From: Rhodanobacter denitrificans
GTDB lineage: Bacteria; Pseudomonadota; Gammaproteobacteria; Xanthomonadales; Rhodanobacteraceae
DNA: 64,000 nt
Direction of reading: 5' to 3'
Assembly (NCBI RefSeq): GCF_000230695.2
Contig: NC_020541.1
Coordinates: forward strand, 124,001-188,000
The position numbers and the translations under genes are program-made. Shown one piece after another: positions 25,065 through 34,128 of this stretch; position 1 is the first letter of the stretch; every line of letters begins with the position of its first letter. The notes beneath the pieces are model-generated. The model saw only the letters and a list, made by a program, of their open reading frames with translations, made no database searches and was not told the origin of the DNA.

Positions 25065-28000
25065 ATATCTTCGCGCCGCTGGTCCGCCGTCCGGTCGGCA
25101 CCTCGTTGCTCGCGATCGGCCTGATGCTGGGCGGCTTGTGGGCGTACCTGCTGCTCGGCGTGGCGGCGTTCCCGTCGATCGAGTTTCCCGGCGTGGCGGT
25201 GTTCGCGCAGATGCCCGGCGCCAGCGCGCAGACCATGGCCTCCACCGTGGTGGCGCCGCTGGAACGCCATCTCGGGCGCATCCCCGGGGTGCGCATGATG
25301 GCCTCCAGCGCCAGCGAGGGCGGCGCGCAGATCCAGGTCATCTTCAACATGGACCGCGGCGCCGACAAGGCTGCGCGCGACGTGCAGGCGGCGATCAACG
25401 CGGCCGCGCCGGACCTGCCGCCCGGGCTGCCCAGCCCGCCCGGCTACGTCAAGTTCGACACCTCGCAGATTCCGGTACTGCTGGTCTCGCTGACCTCCTC
25501 CAGCCTGCCGCCGGACCAGCTGTACGATCTCGCCGACACCTTGCTGAAGCCGGCGGTGGCGCAGATCGCCGGCGTGGCCCAGGTGCAGGTGGGCGGCGGC
25601 ACGCCGCATGCGGTGCGCATCGTGCTGGACACCCGTGCGCTGGTGGGCATGGGCGTCACCGCCAACGACGTGGCCAATGCGCTGCGCGCGGCCAACGTCA
25701 GCTCGCCGCAGGGCATGCTCAGCAACGGCGTCACGCGCATGACGGTGAGCGCCAGCGACGCGCTGCACACGGTGCCGGACTTCGCCGCGCTGGTGGTCGC
25801 CAGCCGCAACGGCGTGCCGGTGCGCCTGGCCGACGTGGCGACGATCAGCGGCGGCCAGGAAAACAAGTACGCCGCGGCGTGGTTCAACGGCCAGCGTGCG
25901 GTGGTGATGCAGATCAACAAGCGGTCGGAGGCGAACGCGGTGGCCACCGTGCAAGCGGTCCGCGCACGCCTGCCCGAGCTGCGCGGCCTGCTGCCGGCCG
26001 ACGCCACCATCACCCCGATCTTCGACTTCACCCCGACCACGCTGTCGGCGCTGCACGAGGTGCAGGTAGCGCTGCTGATGGGCATCGTGATGGTGGCGCT
26101 GGTGATGCTGGTGTTCCTGCGCCGGCTGCGGCCCACCGTGATCGCGATGTTCAGCGTGCCGCTGTCGCTGGCCGGCGCGTTCGTGGCGATGTGGATGCTC
26201 GGCTTCACCCTGAACATCTTCTCGCTGGTGGCGCTGGTGCTGTGCGTGGGTTTCGTGGTGGACGATGCGATCGTGGTGATCGAGAACATCGTGCGTCACA
26301 TGGAACGCGGCGAGCCGCCGCTGCAGGCGGCGCTGACCGGCGTGCGCGAGATCGGCTTCACCGTGCTCTCGATCACGCTGTCGCTGATCGCCGTGTTCGG
26401 GCCGATGGTGTTCGGCAACAACATGTTCACCATGCTGATGCGCGAGTTCTCGGTGACCCTGATCGCCACCATCGTGATCTCCGCACTGGTCTCGCTCACG
26501 CTGACCCCGGCGTTGTGCGGCGCCTGGCTGGCGCACGAGCCCTCCGGCGCGCGCACAGCGGGGCGGCTGGAGCGGCTGGCCGAGCGTTTCGACAGCGGCA
26601 TGCTGCGCATCTACGAGCGCGCGCTGGACTGGGCGATGCGGCACCGCCGGATCATGCGCTGGCAGCCGATCATCCTGCTGGTGCTTACCATCGGCCTGGC
26701 GGTGGTGGTGGTGATGACCGCCGGCGGCGGCCTGATGCCGAAGGAGGACACCGGCTTGCTGCAGGCGAGCATCACCGCCGACGCCAACGTCTCGCCGCTG
26801 CTGCTGTCCCGGCGCACGCAGGAGGTGGCGGCGAAGGTCAAGGCCGACCCGGCGGTGCGCGACGTCTCCGCCTTCCTCGGCGGCAACAACGGCGGCGGCG
26901 CGGTCGGCAACCAGGCCAGCCTGTTCGTCGACCTGAAGCCGCCGGGCGATCGGCCCGGCGACCGCCACGTCAGCTCCCAGGCGGTGGTCGACCGGCTGGA
27001 CAAGGTCTTCAGGAACGTGCCGGACCTGGACGTGTCGCTCTCGGTCAACCAGTTCATCGGCGGCGGTGGTGGCGGTGGCGGCGGCAGCGGGCAGTATGCG
27101 TTCCAGCTCGACAGCGTGGACGGCGTGCCGCTGCAGCAGCCCACCCTGAAGCTGGCGCGGGTGATGCGCGGCATGAAGCAGTTCCGCAACGTCAGCACCA
27201 GCTTCGACAGCATCGGCAAGCAGCAGATGCTGCAGGTGGACCGCAACGCCGCCGCGCGGCTGCACGTCAGCCTGGCCCAGGTCGACACGGCGCTGGCCAA
27301 CGCGTTCGGGCAGACCCCGGTTTCCACCATCTATTCGGACATCAACCAGTACCGCGTGGTGATCACCGCCGAGAGTGCCGAGTCGCTGAGCCCGGCCACC
27401 CTGCTCAATACCTACGTGCGCAACACGCAGGGAAAGATGATTCCGCTGTCCGCGCTGGCACAGATCCGGCCGCACATCGCGCCGGTCAGCATCAGCCACT
27501 TCGACCAGCTCGAATCGGCCGCGATCAACTACAACCTGGCCAAGGGCGTCACCCAGGCCGAGGGCCTGAAGCTGGTGGAGCAGGCGATGTTCGCCGCGCA
27601 GTTGCCGCCCGGCGTACACAAGAAGTACAGCGGCGACAACAAGAACCTGGTCGACGCGATGAACAACGCGCTGATCATGCTGCTGGCGGTGATCCTGGTG
27701 ATGTACGTGGTGCTCGGCGTCCTCTACGAGAGCCTGGTCCACCCGCTGACCATCCTTTCCACCCTGCCGGCCGCCGGCATGGGCGCGTTCCTGGCGATGC
27801 TGGTGACGCATACCCAGCTGACCCTGATGTCGGTGATCGCGGTGCTGATGCTGATCGGCATCGTCAAGAAGAACGCGATCCTGATGGTCGACTTTGCGCT
27901 GGTCGCCGAGCGCGACCACGGCATGTCGCCGCCGGCGGCGATCCGCGAGGCGGCGCTGGTGCGCTTCCGCCCGATCACCATGACCACCCTGGTGGCGATG

Positions 28001-28237
28001 GGCGCGGCGCTGCCGCTGGCGATCGGCTTCGGCTACGGTTCGGAGATGCGCCAGCCGCTCGGCATCGCCATCCTCGGCGGCCTGCTGGTGTCGCAGCTGC
28101 TGACCCTGCTGAGCACCCCGGCGATCTACCTGTGGCAGCACGACCACCGCGAGCGCAAGGCGGCGCGGCGGCGGCTGCGTGCCGAGATCCGGCGCCAGCG
28201 ACTGGTGCAGCAGCAGATGCCGGCGCTGCCGAGGTAG
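25061..28237 (+). CDS. RND efflux transporter inner membrane subunit 1 (MdtB/MdtC-like)
   Basis: A proton-driven pump of the HAE1 resistance-nodulation-division family, predicted at 1058 residues. The alignment with its neighbour starts at a CTG (25061; L/M-NIFAPLVRRPVGTSLLAIG) that has GGGAGG 4-5 nt upstream. No ATG, GTG or TTG fits, and the ATG at 25106 would cut off part of the first membrane helix. Membrane helix 4 carries the proton-relay pair in VVDDAIVVIENI. The large periplasmic loops hold an unusual run of nine glycines around residue 670. No adaptor or outer membrane factor is next to it, so it must share one encoded elsewhere. Substrate unknown. Confidence 0.9.
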   Translation: MNIFAPLVRRPVGTSLLAIGLMLGGLWAYLLLGVAAFPSIEFPGVAVFAQMPGASAQTMASTVVAPLERHLGRIPGVRMMASSASEGGAQIQVIFNMDRGADKAARDVQAAINAAAPDLPPGLPSPPGYVKFDTSQIPVLLVSLTSSSLPPDQLYDLADTLLKPAVAQIAGVAQVQVGGGTPHAVRIVLDTRALVGMGVTANDVANALRAANVSSPQGMLSNGVTRMTVSASDALHTVPDFAALVVASRNGVPVRLADVATISGGQENKYAAAWFNGQRAVVMQINKRSEANAVATVQAVRARLPELRGLLPADATITPIFDFTPTTLSALHEVQVALLMGIVMVALVMLVFLRRLRPTVIAMFSVPLSLAGAFVAMWMLGFTLNIFSLVALVLCVGFVVDDAIVVIENIVRHMERGEPPLQAALTGVREIGFTVLSITLSLIAVFGPMVFGNNMFTMLMREFSVTLIATIVISALVSLTLTPALCGAWLAHEPSGARTAGRLERLAERFDSGMLRIYERALDWAMRHRRIMRWQPIILLVLTIGLAVVVVMTAGGGLMPKEDTGLLQASITADANVSPLLLSRRTQEVAAKVKADPAVRDVSAFLGGNNGGGAVGNQASLFVDLKPPGDRPGDRHVSSQAVVDRLDKVFRNVPDLDVSLSVNQFIGGGGGGGGGSGQYAFQLDSVDGVPLQQPTLKLARVMRGMKQFRNVSTSFDSIGKQQMLQVDRNAAARLHVSLAQVDTALANAFGQTPVSTIYSDINQYRVVITAESAESLSPATLLNTYVRNTQGKMIPLSALAQIRPHIAPVSISHFDQLESAAINYNLAKGVTQAEGLKLVEQAMFAAQLPPGVHKKYSGDNKNLVDAMNNALIMLLAVILVMYVVLGVLYESLVHPLTILSTLPAAGMGAFLAMLVTHTQLTLMSVIAVLMLIGIVKKNAILMVDFALVAERDHGMSPPAAIREAALVRFRPITMTTLVAMGAALPLAIGFGYGSEMRQPLGIAILGGLLVSQLLTLLSTPAIYLWQHDHRERKAARRRLRAEIRRQRLVQQQMPALPR

Positions 28238-28250
28238 GGCAGGAGGCCAC

Positions 28251-28268
28251 CCCTGCCTTCCGGCAGGG
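28251..28268 (+). terminator. Small hairpin between the two RND genes
   Basis: CCCTGCC (28251-28257), loop TTCC, GGCAGGG (28262-28268). It abuts the second copy of the leader block, as the btuB hairpin does the first. Confidence 0.4.
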
Positions 28269-28269
28269 T

Positions 28270-28313
28270 GTGGACTTCAGGCACATACGCCGCGGGGCGC
28301 CGAAAGGCATAAA
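28270..28313 (+). promoter_or_regulatory. Conserved leader block upstream of RND pump 2
   Basis: GTGGACTTCAGGCACAT (28270-28286), identical to 24936-24952, then 21 nt and CATAAA (28308-28313), followed six nt later by the ATG of a short ORF. Confidence 0.5.
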
Positions 28314-28319
28314 GTGGGC

Positions 28320-28388
28320 ATGCACGGATTGCCCGCCACCTCCCCGACCCTCTCACGCCCGCCGCGCGCGCGGGCGGAAGCGCCATGA
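28320..28388 (+). CDS. Short leader ORF (22 codons) overlapping the RND pump 2 start
   Basis: Begins at the ATG after the CATAAA box and ends with TGA at 28386-28388, overlapping the pump ATG as ATGA. The peptide is MHGLPATSP...RARAEAP, rich in Pro and Arg. It shares position, start context and overlap with the leader before pump 1, but little sequence. Confidence 0.4.
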   Translation: MHGLPATSPTLSRPPRARAEAP

Positions 28389-31300
28389 ACATCTTCGCCC
28401 CGTTGATCCGCCGCCCGGTCGGCACCTCGCTGCTCGCGCTCGGCCTGATGCTGGCCGGGCTGTGGGCGTACCTGCTGCTCGGCGTGGCGGCGCTGCCGTC
28501 GCTGGATTTCCCCGGCGTGTACGTGGTGGCCAGCCAGCCCGGCGCCAGCGCGCAGACCATGGCCAACACCGTGCTGGCGCCGCTGGAGCGGCACCTGGGG
28601 CGCATTCCCGGCGTCGACGAGATGTACGGCAACGCCAGCGAGGGCCAGGCCTCGGTGATGGTGCGCTTCACCTTCGACCGCACCGCAGACAGCGCCGCGC
28701 GCGACGTGCAGGCGGCGATCAACGCGGCCGCGGTCGACCTGCCCAGCGGCATGCCGTCGCCACCGCAGTACTTCAAGTTCGACACCGCGCAGATCCCGAT
28801 CCTGTTCCTCACGCTGACCTCGACCGGGCTGCCGCAGGACCAGCTGTTCGACCTGGCCGACACTATGCTGAAGCCGGCGGTGGCGCAGATCGACGGCGTG
28901 GCCCAGGTGCAGGTGTTCGGCGGCACCCCGCATGCGGTGCGCATCGAGCTGGACAACGGTGCGCTGGCGGCCAAGGGCCTCACCACCAACGACGTGGCCA
29001 ACGCGCTGCGCGCGGCCAACGTCACCTCGCCGCAGGGCACGCTGAGCGACGGCCGCACGCAGATGACGGTGAGCGCCAGCGACGGCCTGCAGACGCCGGC
29101 CGAGTTCGCCCGCCTGCTGATCTCGGTGAAGAACGGCACGCCGGTGCGGCTGTCCGACGTGGCGAAGGTCTACAGCGGCCAGCAGGATGAGTACCAGGCG
29201 GCCTGGTTCAACGACGCGCGCGCGGTCGGCCTGCAGATCAGCAAGCGGCCGGAGGCGAATGCGGTGGCCACGGTGGAGGCGATCCGCGCGCGATTGCCGC
29301 AGCTGCGCGCTTCGCTGCCGCAGAACGTGACGATGACGCCGGTGTTCGACCTCACCCAGACCACCAAGTCGGCGCTGCACGAGGTGCAGGTGGCGCTGCT
29401 GATCTCGATTGCGATGGTGGTGCTGGTGATGCTGGTGTTCCTGCGCCGGCTGCGGCCCACGCTGATCGCCACGCTGAGCGTGCCGCTGTCGCTGGCCGGC
29501 GCGTTCGTGGTGATGTGGGCGCTGGGCTACACGCTCAACACGCTGTCGTTGGTGGCGCTGGTGCTGTGCATCGGCTTCGTGGTGGACGACGCGATCGTGG
29601 TGATCGAGAACATCGTGCGCCACATGGAGCGCGGCGAGCCGCCGATGCAGGCCGCGCTCACCGGCGTGCGCGAGATCGGCTTCACGGTGATCTCGATCAC
29701 CTTGTCGCTGGTGGCGGTGTTCGCGCCGCTCCTGTTCGGCAACAACATGCTGATCATGCTGCTGCGCGAGTTCTCGGTGACGCTGACCGCGGCGGTGGTG
29801 ATCTCGGCGCTGGTCTCGCTCACGCTGACCCCGGCGCTGTGCGCGTGGATGCTGACCCACGAGCCGGAGCGCAGCAGGCCGCCCGGGCGGATCGAGCAGG
29901 CGGTGGAGAACTTCGACCGCAAGCTGCTGCACGTCTACCAGCGTGCGCTGGACTGGGCGATGCACCATCGCCGGATCATGCGCTGGCAGCCGCTCACGCT
30001 GCTGGTGCTGACCTTCGTGCTCGGTTTCGCGGTGGCCAAGACCGCCGGCGGCACCTTCATGCCCGACGAGGACACCGGCCAGCTGCAGGTGGACATCAGC
30101 GCCGACGCCAACATCTCGCCGGCCGAACTGACCGCGCGTGCGCTGGCGGTGGCCAAGATCATGCAGGCCGACCCCGCCGTGCTCGACCAGCTCACCATGC
30201 TCGGCCGCGACGGTGGCGGTGGCGGCGCGGTGGGCAACAACGCGCAGATGTTCGTCGACCTCAAGCCGCGCGGCAGCGGGCCGGGCCAGCGCCGCGAAGG
30301 CATCAAGCAGGTGGTCGAGCGGCTGTCCAAGCAGTACGACAAGCTGGCCAACGTGAAGGTCTCGGTCAGCGCCGCGCAGTTCCTCGGCGGCGGCGGCAGC
30401 GGCGACAAGGGCGGCCAATACGAATTCCAGCTGGTCAGCAGCAACGGCGGCGACCTGCAGCCGTGGACGCTGAAGATGGTGCGGCAGCTGCGCGGCATGC
30501 AGCAGTTCCGCGACGTCAGCAGCAGCTTCGACCAGGTCGGCAAGCAGCAGCTGCTGCGGATCGACCGCGAGGCGGCCGCTCGCCTGCACGTGGGCGTCGG
30601 CACCATCGACTCGGCGCTGTACAACGCGTTCGGCCAGCGCCAGGTCTCGCAGATCTATTCCGACATCAACCAGTACGCGGTGGTACTCAGCACCGGCGCG
30701 GCCGAGCGGGTGAGCCCGGAGTCGCTGCTGGACGTGCGCGTGCGCAACGAGCAGGGGCGGATGATTCCGCTGTCGGCGCTGGCGACGATCGAGCCGAACA
30801 TGAGTCCGCTGCGCGTGCGCCACCACAACCAGCTGGAGGCGGCCACGATCAGCTACAACCTGGCCAAGGACGTCACCCAGGACGTCGGCGTGAAGCTGGT
30901 CGAGCAGGCCGCCTACGCCGCGCGCCTGCCGGCCGGCATGCGGGTGGATTTCACCGGCGCCAACCAGCGCCTGAAGCAGGCCCAGTCCAACGGCATGGTG
31001 CTGCTGCTCGGCTCGATCCTGGCGATGTACATCGTGCTGGGCATCCTCTATGAAAGCCTCGGCCATCCGCTGACCATCCTGTCCACCCTGCCGGCGGCCG
31101 GCGCCGGTGCGTTCCTGGCGATGCTGGTGACGCAGACGCAGATCTCGATGATGGCGATCATCGCGATCCTGATGCTGATCGGCATCGTCAAGAAGAACGC
31201 GATCCTGATGGTCGACTTCGCGCTGGTCGCCGAACGCGAGCGGGGATTGCCCGCACCCGAGGCGATCCGCGAGGCGGCACTGGTGCGCTTTCGCCCGATC

Positions 31301-31555
31301 ACCATGACCACCCTGGTGGCGATGGGTGCCGCGCTGCCGCTGGCGATCGGCTTCGGCATCGGCTCGGAAATGCGCCAGCCGCTCGGCATCGCCATCGTCG
31401 GCGGTTTGCTGGTGTCGCAGTTGCTGACCCTGCTGAGCACGCCGGCGATCTACCTGTGGAATTACGACCGCAAGATCCGCAAGGCGGCGCGCAGGGAGCG
31501 CAAGGCGGAGAAGAAACGCTTGAAGACGTTGGGCAAGGTGCAGACGGCGTCCTGA
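28385..31555 (+). CDS. RND efflux transporter inner membrane subunit 2 (MdtB/MdtC-like)
   Basis: A 1056-residue HAE1-type pump subunit, closely related along its whole length to the preceding gene. It starts MNIFAPLIRRPVGTSLLALG; the proton-relay motif VVDDAIVVIENIVRHMERGE is in helix 4, and the C-terminal half repeats the fold (KKNAILMVDFALVAERERG). The two genes probably form a heteromeric pump as MdtB and MdtC do; this is an inference from tandem arrangement. It ends with a basic cytoplasmic tail (RKIRKAARRERKAEKKR). It is convergent with an MFS gene. Confidence 0.92.
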   Translation: MNIFAPLIRRPVGTSLLALGLMLAGLWAYLLLGVAALPSLDFPGVYVVASQPGASAQTMANTVLAPLERHLGRIPGVDEMYGNASEGQASVMVRFTFDRTADSAARDVQAAINAAAVDLPSGMPSPPQYFKFDTAQIPILFLTLTSTGLPQDQLFDLADTMLKPAVAQIDGVAQVQVFGGTPHAVRIELDNGALAAKGLTTNDVANALRAANVTSPQGTLSDGRTQMTVSASDGLQTPAEFARLLISVKNGTPVRLSDVAKVYSGQQDEYQAAWFNDARAVGLQISKRPEANAVATVEAIRARLPQLRASLPQNVTMTPVFDLTQTTKSALHEVQVALLISIAMVVLVMLVFLRRLRPTLIATLSVPLSLAGAFVVMWALGYTLNTLSLVALVLCIGFVVDDAIVVIENIVRHMERGEPPMQAALTGVREIGFTVISITLSLVAVFAPLLFGNNMLIMLLREFSVTLTAAVVISALVSLTLTPALCAWMLTHEPERSRPPGRIEQAVENFDRKLLHVYQRALDWAMHHRRIMRWQPLTLLVLTFVLGFAVAKTAGGTFMPDEDTGQLQVDISADANISPAELTARALAVAKIMQADPAVLDQLTMLGRDGGGGGAVGNNAQMFVDLKPRGSGPGQRREGIKQVVERLSKQYDKLANVKVSVSAAQFLGGGGSGDKGGQYEFQLVSSNGGDLQPWTLKMVRQLRGMQQFRDVSSSFDQVGKQQLLRIDREAAARLHVGVGTIDSALYNAFGQRQVSQIYSDINQYAVVLSTGAAERVSPESLLDVRVRNEQGRMIPLSALATIEPNMSPLRVRHHNQLEAATISYNLAKDVTQDVGVKLVEQAAYAARLPAGMRVDFTGANQRLKQAQSNGMVLLLGSILAMYIVLGILYESLGHPLTILSTLPAAGAGAFLAMLVTQTQISMMAIIAILMLIGIVKKNAILMVDFALVAERERGLPAPEAIREAALVRFRPITMTTLVAMGAALPLAIGFGIGSEMRQPLGIAIVGGLLVSQLLTLLSTPAIYLWNYDRKIRKAARRERKAEKKRLKTLGKVQTAS

Positions 31556-31613
31556 CCCGGCGCCGCCACGGAACGTCAACTCGCTCCCGTCGCCCGGCGC
31601 CGCGCCGGAGATC

Positions 31614-32903
31614 TCATGCTGGCGCTGCCCCGGGCCGCGCCGCACCGATGCTGCGCAGCGCCGGGCTGGTCATGCAGGCGAGGGCGATCGCGCTCAGTGT
31701 CAGTCCCGCCGCGGTGAACAAGGTCGCCAGTGAGGCCACCTTCAACAGGCTGCCGGCGATCGCGGCCGCCAGCGGGCCCAGCCCCATGAAGGCGAACATC
31801 AGCACGCTCATGGTACGGCCCATCATCTCCGGGGCCACGCGGTGCTGGATCCAGCTGATGATGGCAATCTGCGCGATACCGGCGAGCACGCCGGTGCAGG
31901 CCAGCAGCATGGCGCCGGCGAAGGTCGAGTGCACCAGCGCCAGCGTGGCCAGCGCCAGCCCGGCGAGGCTGTCGATGCCCAGCACCATCAGGCCGAGCCG
32001 GCCGCGTACCAGCTTCGTCGCGACACCGGAGAGGACGCTGCCCAGCAGCATGCCGCCACCGTTCGCGGTCATCAGGATGCCCAGCGACGCAGCACCCAGG
32101 TCCAGCCGGGTATCGGCCAGCACCGGCAGGCCGACCTGGATCGGGCCACCCACGAACACCGATACCACGGCGGCATAGAGGATGAATGCGCGCAGCGGCA
32201 GGTCGGCCCAGATGTTGCGGATGCCGCTGGCGACGTTCGCCAGCACGCTGCCGACCGGGGCCTTCGGGTGGTGGTCGCTGTGGATGCGGATCAGCAGCAG
32301 CGAGCCGAGCGAGAACAGGAAGCTCACCGCATCGATGCCGAACGCGAGTCCGAGCCCGGCGGCATCGGCCACGCCGTTGCCGTGGCTACCGTGCGCGCCG
32401 ACGCTGATCAGCAGGCCGGCGATCGCCGGGCCGACGATCATGCTCAGCTGGCGCGTGCCCATGAACAGCGCGTTGGCCGGCTGCAGCTGCTGCGGCGGGA
32501 TCAGCTGCGGCAGGATCGCCGAACCCGCCGGATAGGCAAACGCGGTGGACAGGCCGATGCCCAGCGCGAGCGCGTAGACCGTCCACATCTGGATCGCCCC
32601 GGCCAGCACCAGCACGGCGAGCAGGCTGACCAGCAGCGCATTGACCGCGCGCGCGCCGAGCAGCACCCGCCGCGGCGACATGCGATCCACCACCGCACCA
32701 CCGATCAGCATGAACAGCGCCCGCGGCAGCGCCATCGCGGCCAGCACCAGGCCGAGCGCGGCCGGGTCGCCGGTGAGTTTCAGCACCAGCCACGGCAACG
32801 CCACCAGGGTGAACTGGTCGCCGATCGCCGAGATCGTGCTGCCGCCGAACAGCAAAGTGAAGTTGTGGTTGGCGAACAGCGATGATCGAGCTGTTGTAGG
32901 CAT
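31614..32903 (-). CDS. MFS transporter (enterobactin-exporter/MFS_3 type)
   Basis: A 429-residue twelve-helix major facilitator. The start at ATG 32903 has GAGGGACG upstream and begins MPTTARSSLFANHNFTLLFGG, typical for the group. Signatures are WLVLKLTGDPAALGLVLAAMALPRALFMLIGGAVVDRMSPRRVLLG (helices 2-3 and loop) and the C-terminal EMMGRTMSVLMFAFMGLGP. Members export drugs or siderophores by proton antiport; substrate not predictable. The longer upstream frame adds a Cys-rich tail without membrane character and was rejected. Confidence 0.88.
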   Translation of the reverse strand: MPTTARSSLFANHNFTLLFGGSTISAIGDQFTLVALPWLVLKLTGDPAALGLVLAAMALPRALFMLIGGAVVDRMSPRRVLLGARAVNALLVSLLAVLVLAGAIQMWTVYALALGIGLSTAFAYPAGSAILPQLIPPQQLQPANALFMGTRQLSMIVGPAIAGLLISVGAHGSHGNGVADAAGLGLAFGIDAVSFLFSLGSLLLIRIHSDHHPKAPVGSVLANVASGIRNIWADLPLRAFILYAAVVSVFVGGPIQVGLPVLADTRLDLGAASLGILMTANGGGMLLGSVLSGVATKLVRGRLGLMVLGIDSLAGLALATLALVHSTFAGAMLLACTGVLAGIAQIAIISWIQHRVAPEMMGRTMSVLMFAFMGLGPLAAAIAGSLLKVASLATLFTAAGLTLSAIALACMTSPALRSIGAARPGAAPA

Positions 32904-32990
32904 CGAACGTCCCTCGATGATGGATTGGCAGTGCGCCGGCGCAGCGCAGCGGCAGGCCTGGCGTGCGTTTTTGCGGATCGTACAGGGCAA

Positions 32991-33947
32991 TCAATCGTGG
33001 AAGTGGTGGCGCTGGGCATGCCACCAGCGACCCCAGAACACGCCGATCACTACGGAAATGCCGCCGAACACGACTGCCGGCACGCGCGCATCGCCGAGGT
33101 CGGTGCGTACGAGCGGGCTGATGATCGAGTAGACCATGCTTGCCGCCAGCAGCACGAAGCCCGACCACCAGGCGAACAGCATGCGTCGATAGATGCCGAG
33201 GGCGACGCCGAGCATCGCGATGGAGCCCGCGCCGGCGACCATGCGCAGCGTATCGTTCGCATAGTGTGTGATCACGGCTCCGTCAGGGCCGCCGCGATAG
33301 GTCTGGATGCCGCTGATCGCCGAGATGATGCCCAGGAGCCCGAACAGGGTGAACAGCCCGGTCAGCGTGTAGATGAATACGGGTGTCTTGCCACTCGCCG
33401 CCTGGCCGGCAAGGCCTGCACCCTGGCTCGGCGTGGCGGTGTCCGGCAGTACTTGCAGAGCGGTGCGCATGACATGGGTGAGCCAGGCGGCGTCGTTCCG
33501 TGAAAACCATTGACCCAGCGCCGTCAGCCCGACGCCGAAGCCCATCATCCCGACGGCCGCCAGCGGGAACATGGCGGCTTTCGGCGATGCCACGGCGGCC
33601 ACCGAGCCGGCCACCGCGAACGATGCAAGCATGCCAAGCCAGAACGCCATGAACACCTTCACCAATAGCATCATGGTGAAACGGCCGCGCAGCACCACCT
33701 TGCCCTGCCGTTGCTCGAACCTGCCGATGAAGAACGGCTTGAACGAGTTGCCGACCATCGGAATGACCCGCTGCAACGACACGCGGTTTTCCTTCACCGT
33801 GCCAGCCGCGCATTCCTGCGTGGCGAACGGAAACGACCACCGGCGCGTCGCGGCTCGCAGTCGCTCCACGGATTCGTTCATGCCGAACGCGCTCACGAAT
33901 TCAACGGGCTCGGAACCCGTCCAGACGTTCTTGATCCAGCGGAACAT
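32991..33947 (-). CDS. Multi-spanning membrane protein of unknown function
   Basis: 318 residues with a soluble N terminus of about 85 residues (MFRWIKNVWTGSEPVEFVSAFGMNESVERL, with Arg/Lys-rich segments) and then six or so membrane helices (around 92-118, 126-146, 196-218, 235-255, 262-282, 290-310). The ribosome site GAGGGGGTGGC stands before the ATG. I do not recognise the family. It lies on the same strand just upstream of the MFS gene (87-bp gap), so the two may be co-transcribed. Confidence 0.75.
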   Translation of the reverse strand: MFRWIKNVWTGSEPVEFVSAFGMNESVERLRAATRRWSFPFATQECAAGTVKENRVSLQRVIPMVGNSFKPFFIGRFEQRQGKVVLRGRFTMMLLVKVFMAFWLGMLASFAVAGSVAAVASPKAAMFPLAAVGMMGFGVGLTALGQWFSRNDAAWLTHVMRTALQVLPDTATPSQGAGLAGQAASGKTPVFIYTLTGLFTLFGLLGIISAISGIQTYRGGPDGAVITHYANDTLRMVAGAGSIAMLGVALGIYRRMLFAWWSGFVLLAASMVYSIISPLVRTDLGDARVPAVVFGGISVVIGVFWGRWWHAQRHHFHD

Positions 33948-34128
33948 GCCACCCCCTCACGACAGGCTCGCGTTTGCCCATCATCGCAGATCGCCCGGTT
34001 CGCCATGTGGCTCGACCTCGGACAAGTCGAGCGGTATCCGGGCATGCCTGCGCGGACAGGCGGCAAGTCACGAGCATGGCTCGGCACGACTTGCTAAGGT
34101 TGAGCCCTTTCCACCAAAGGGACCGCCC

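Noticed and set aside
24991..29190. A 1399-codon open frame on the plus strand across both RND genes
   Set aside because: It is a frame shadow of the two pump genes in GC-rich DNA. It has no family motifs and is full of Arg/Gly/Ala strings. The true frames carry clear RND signatures.
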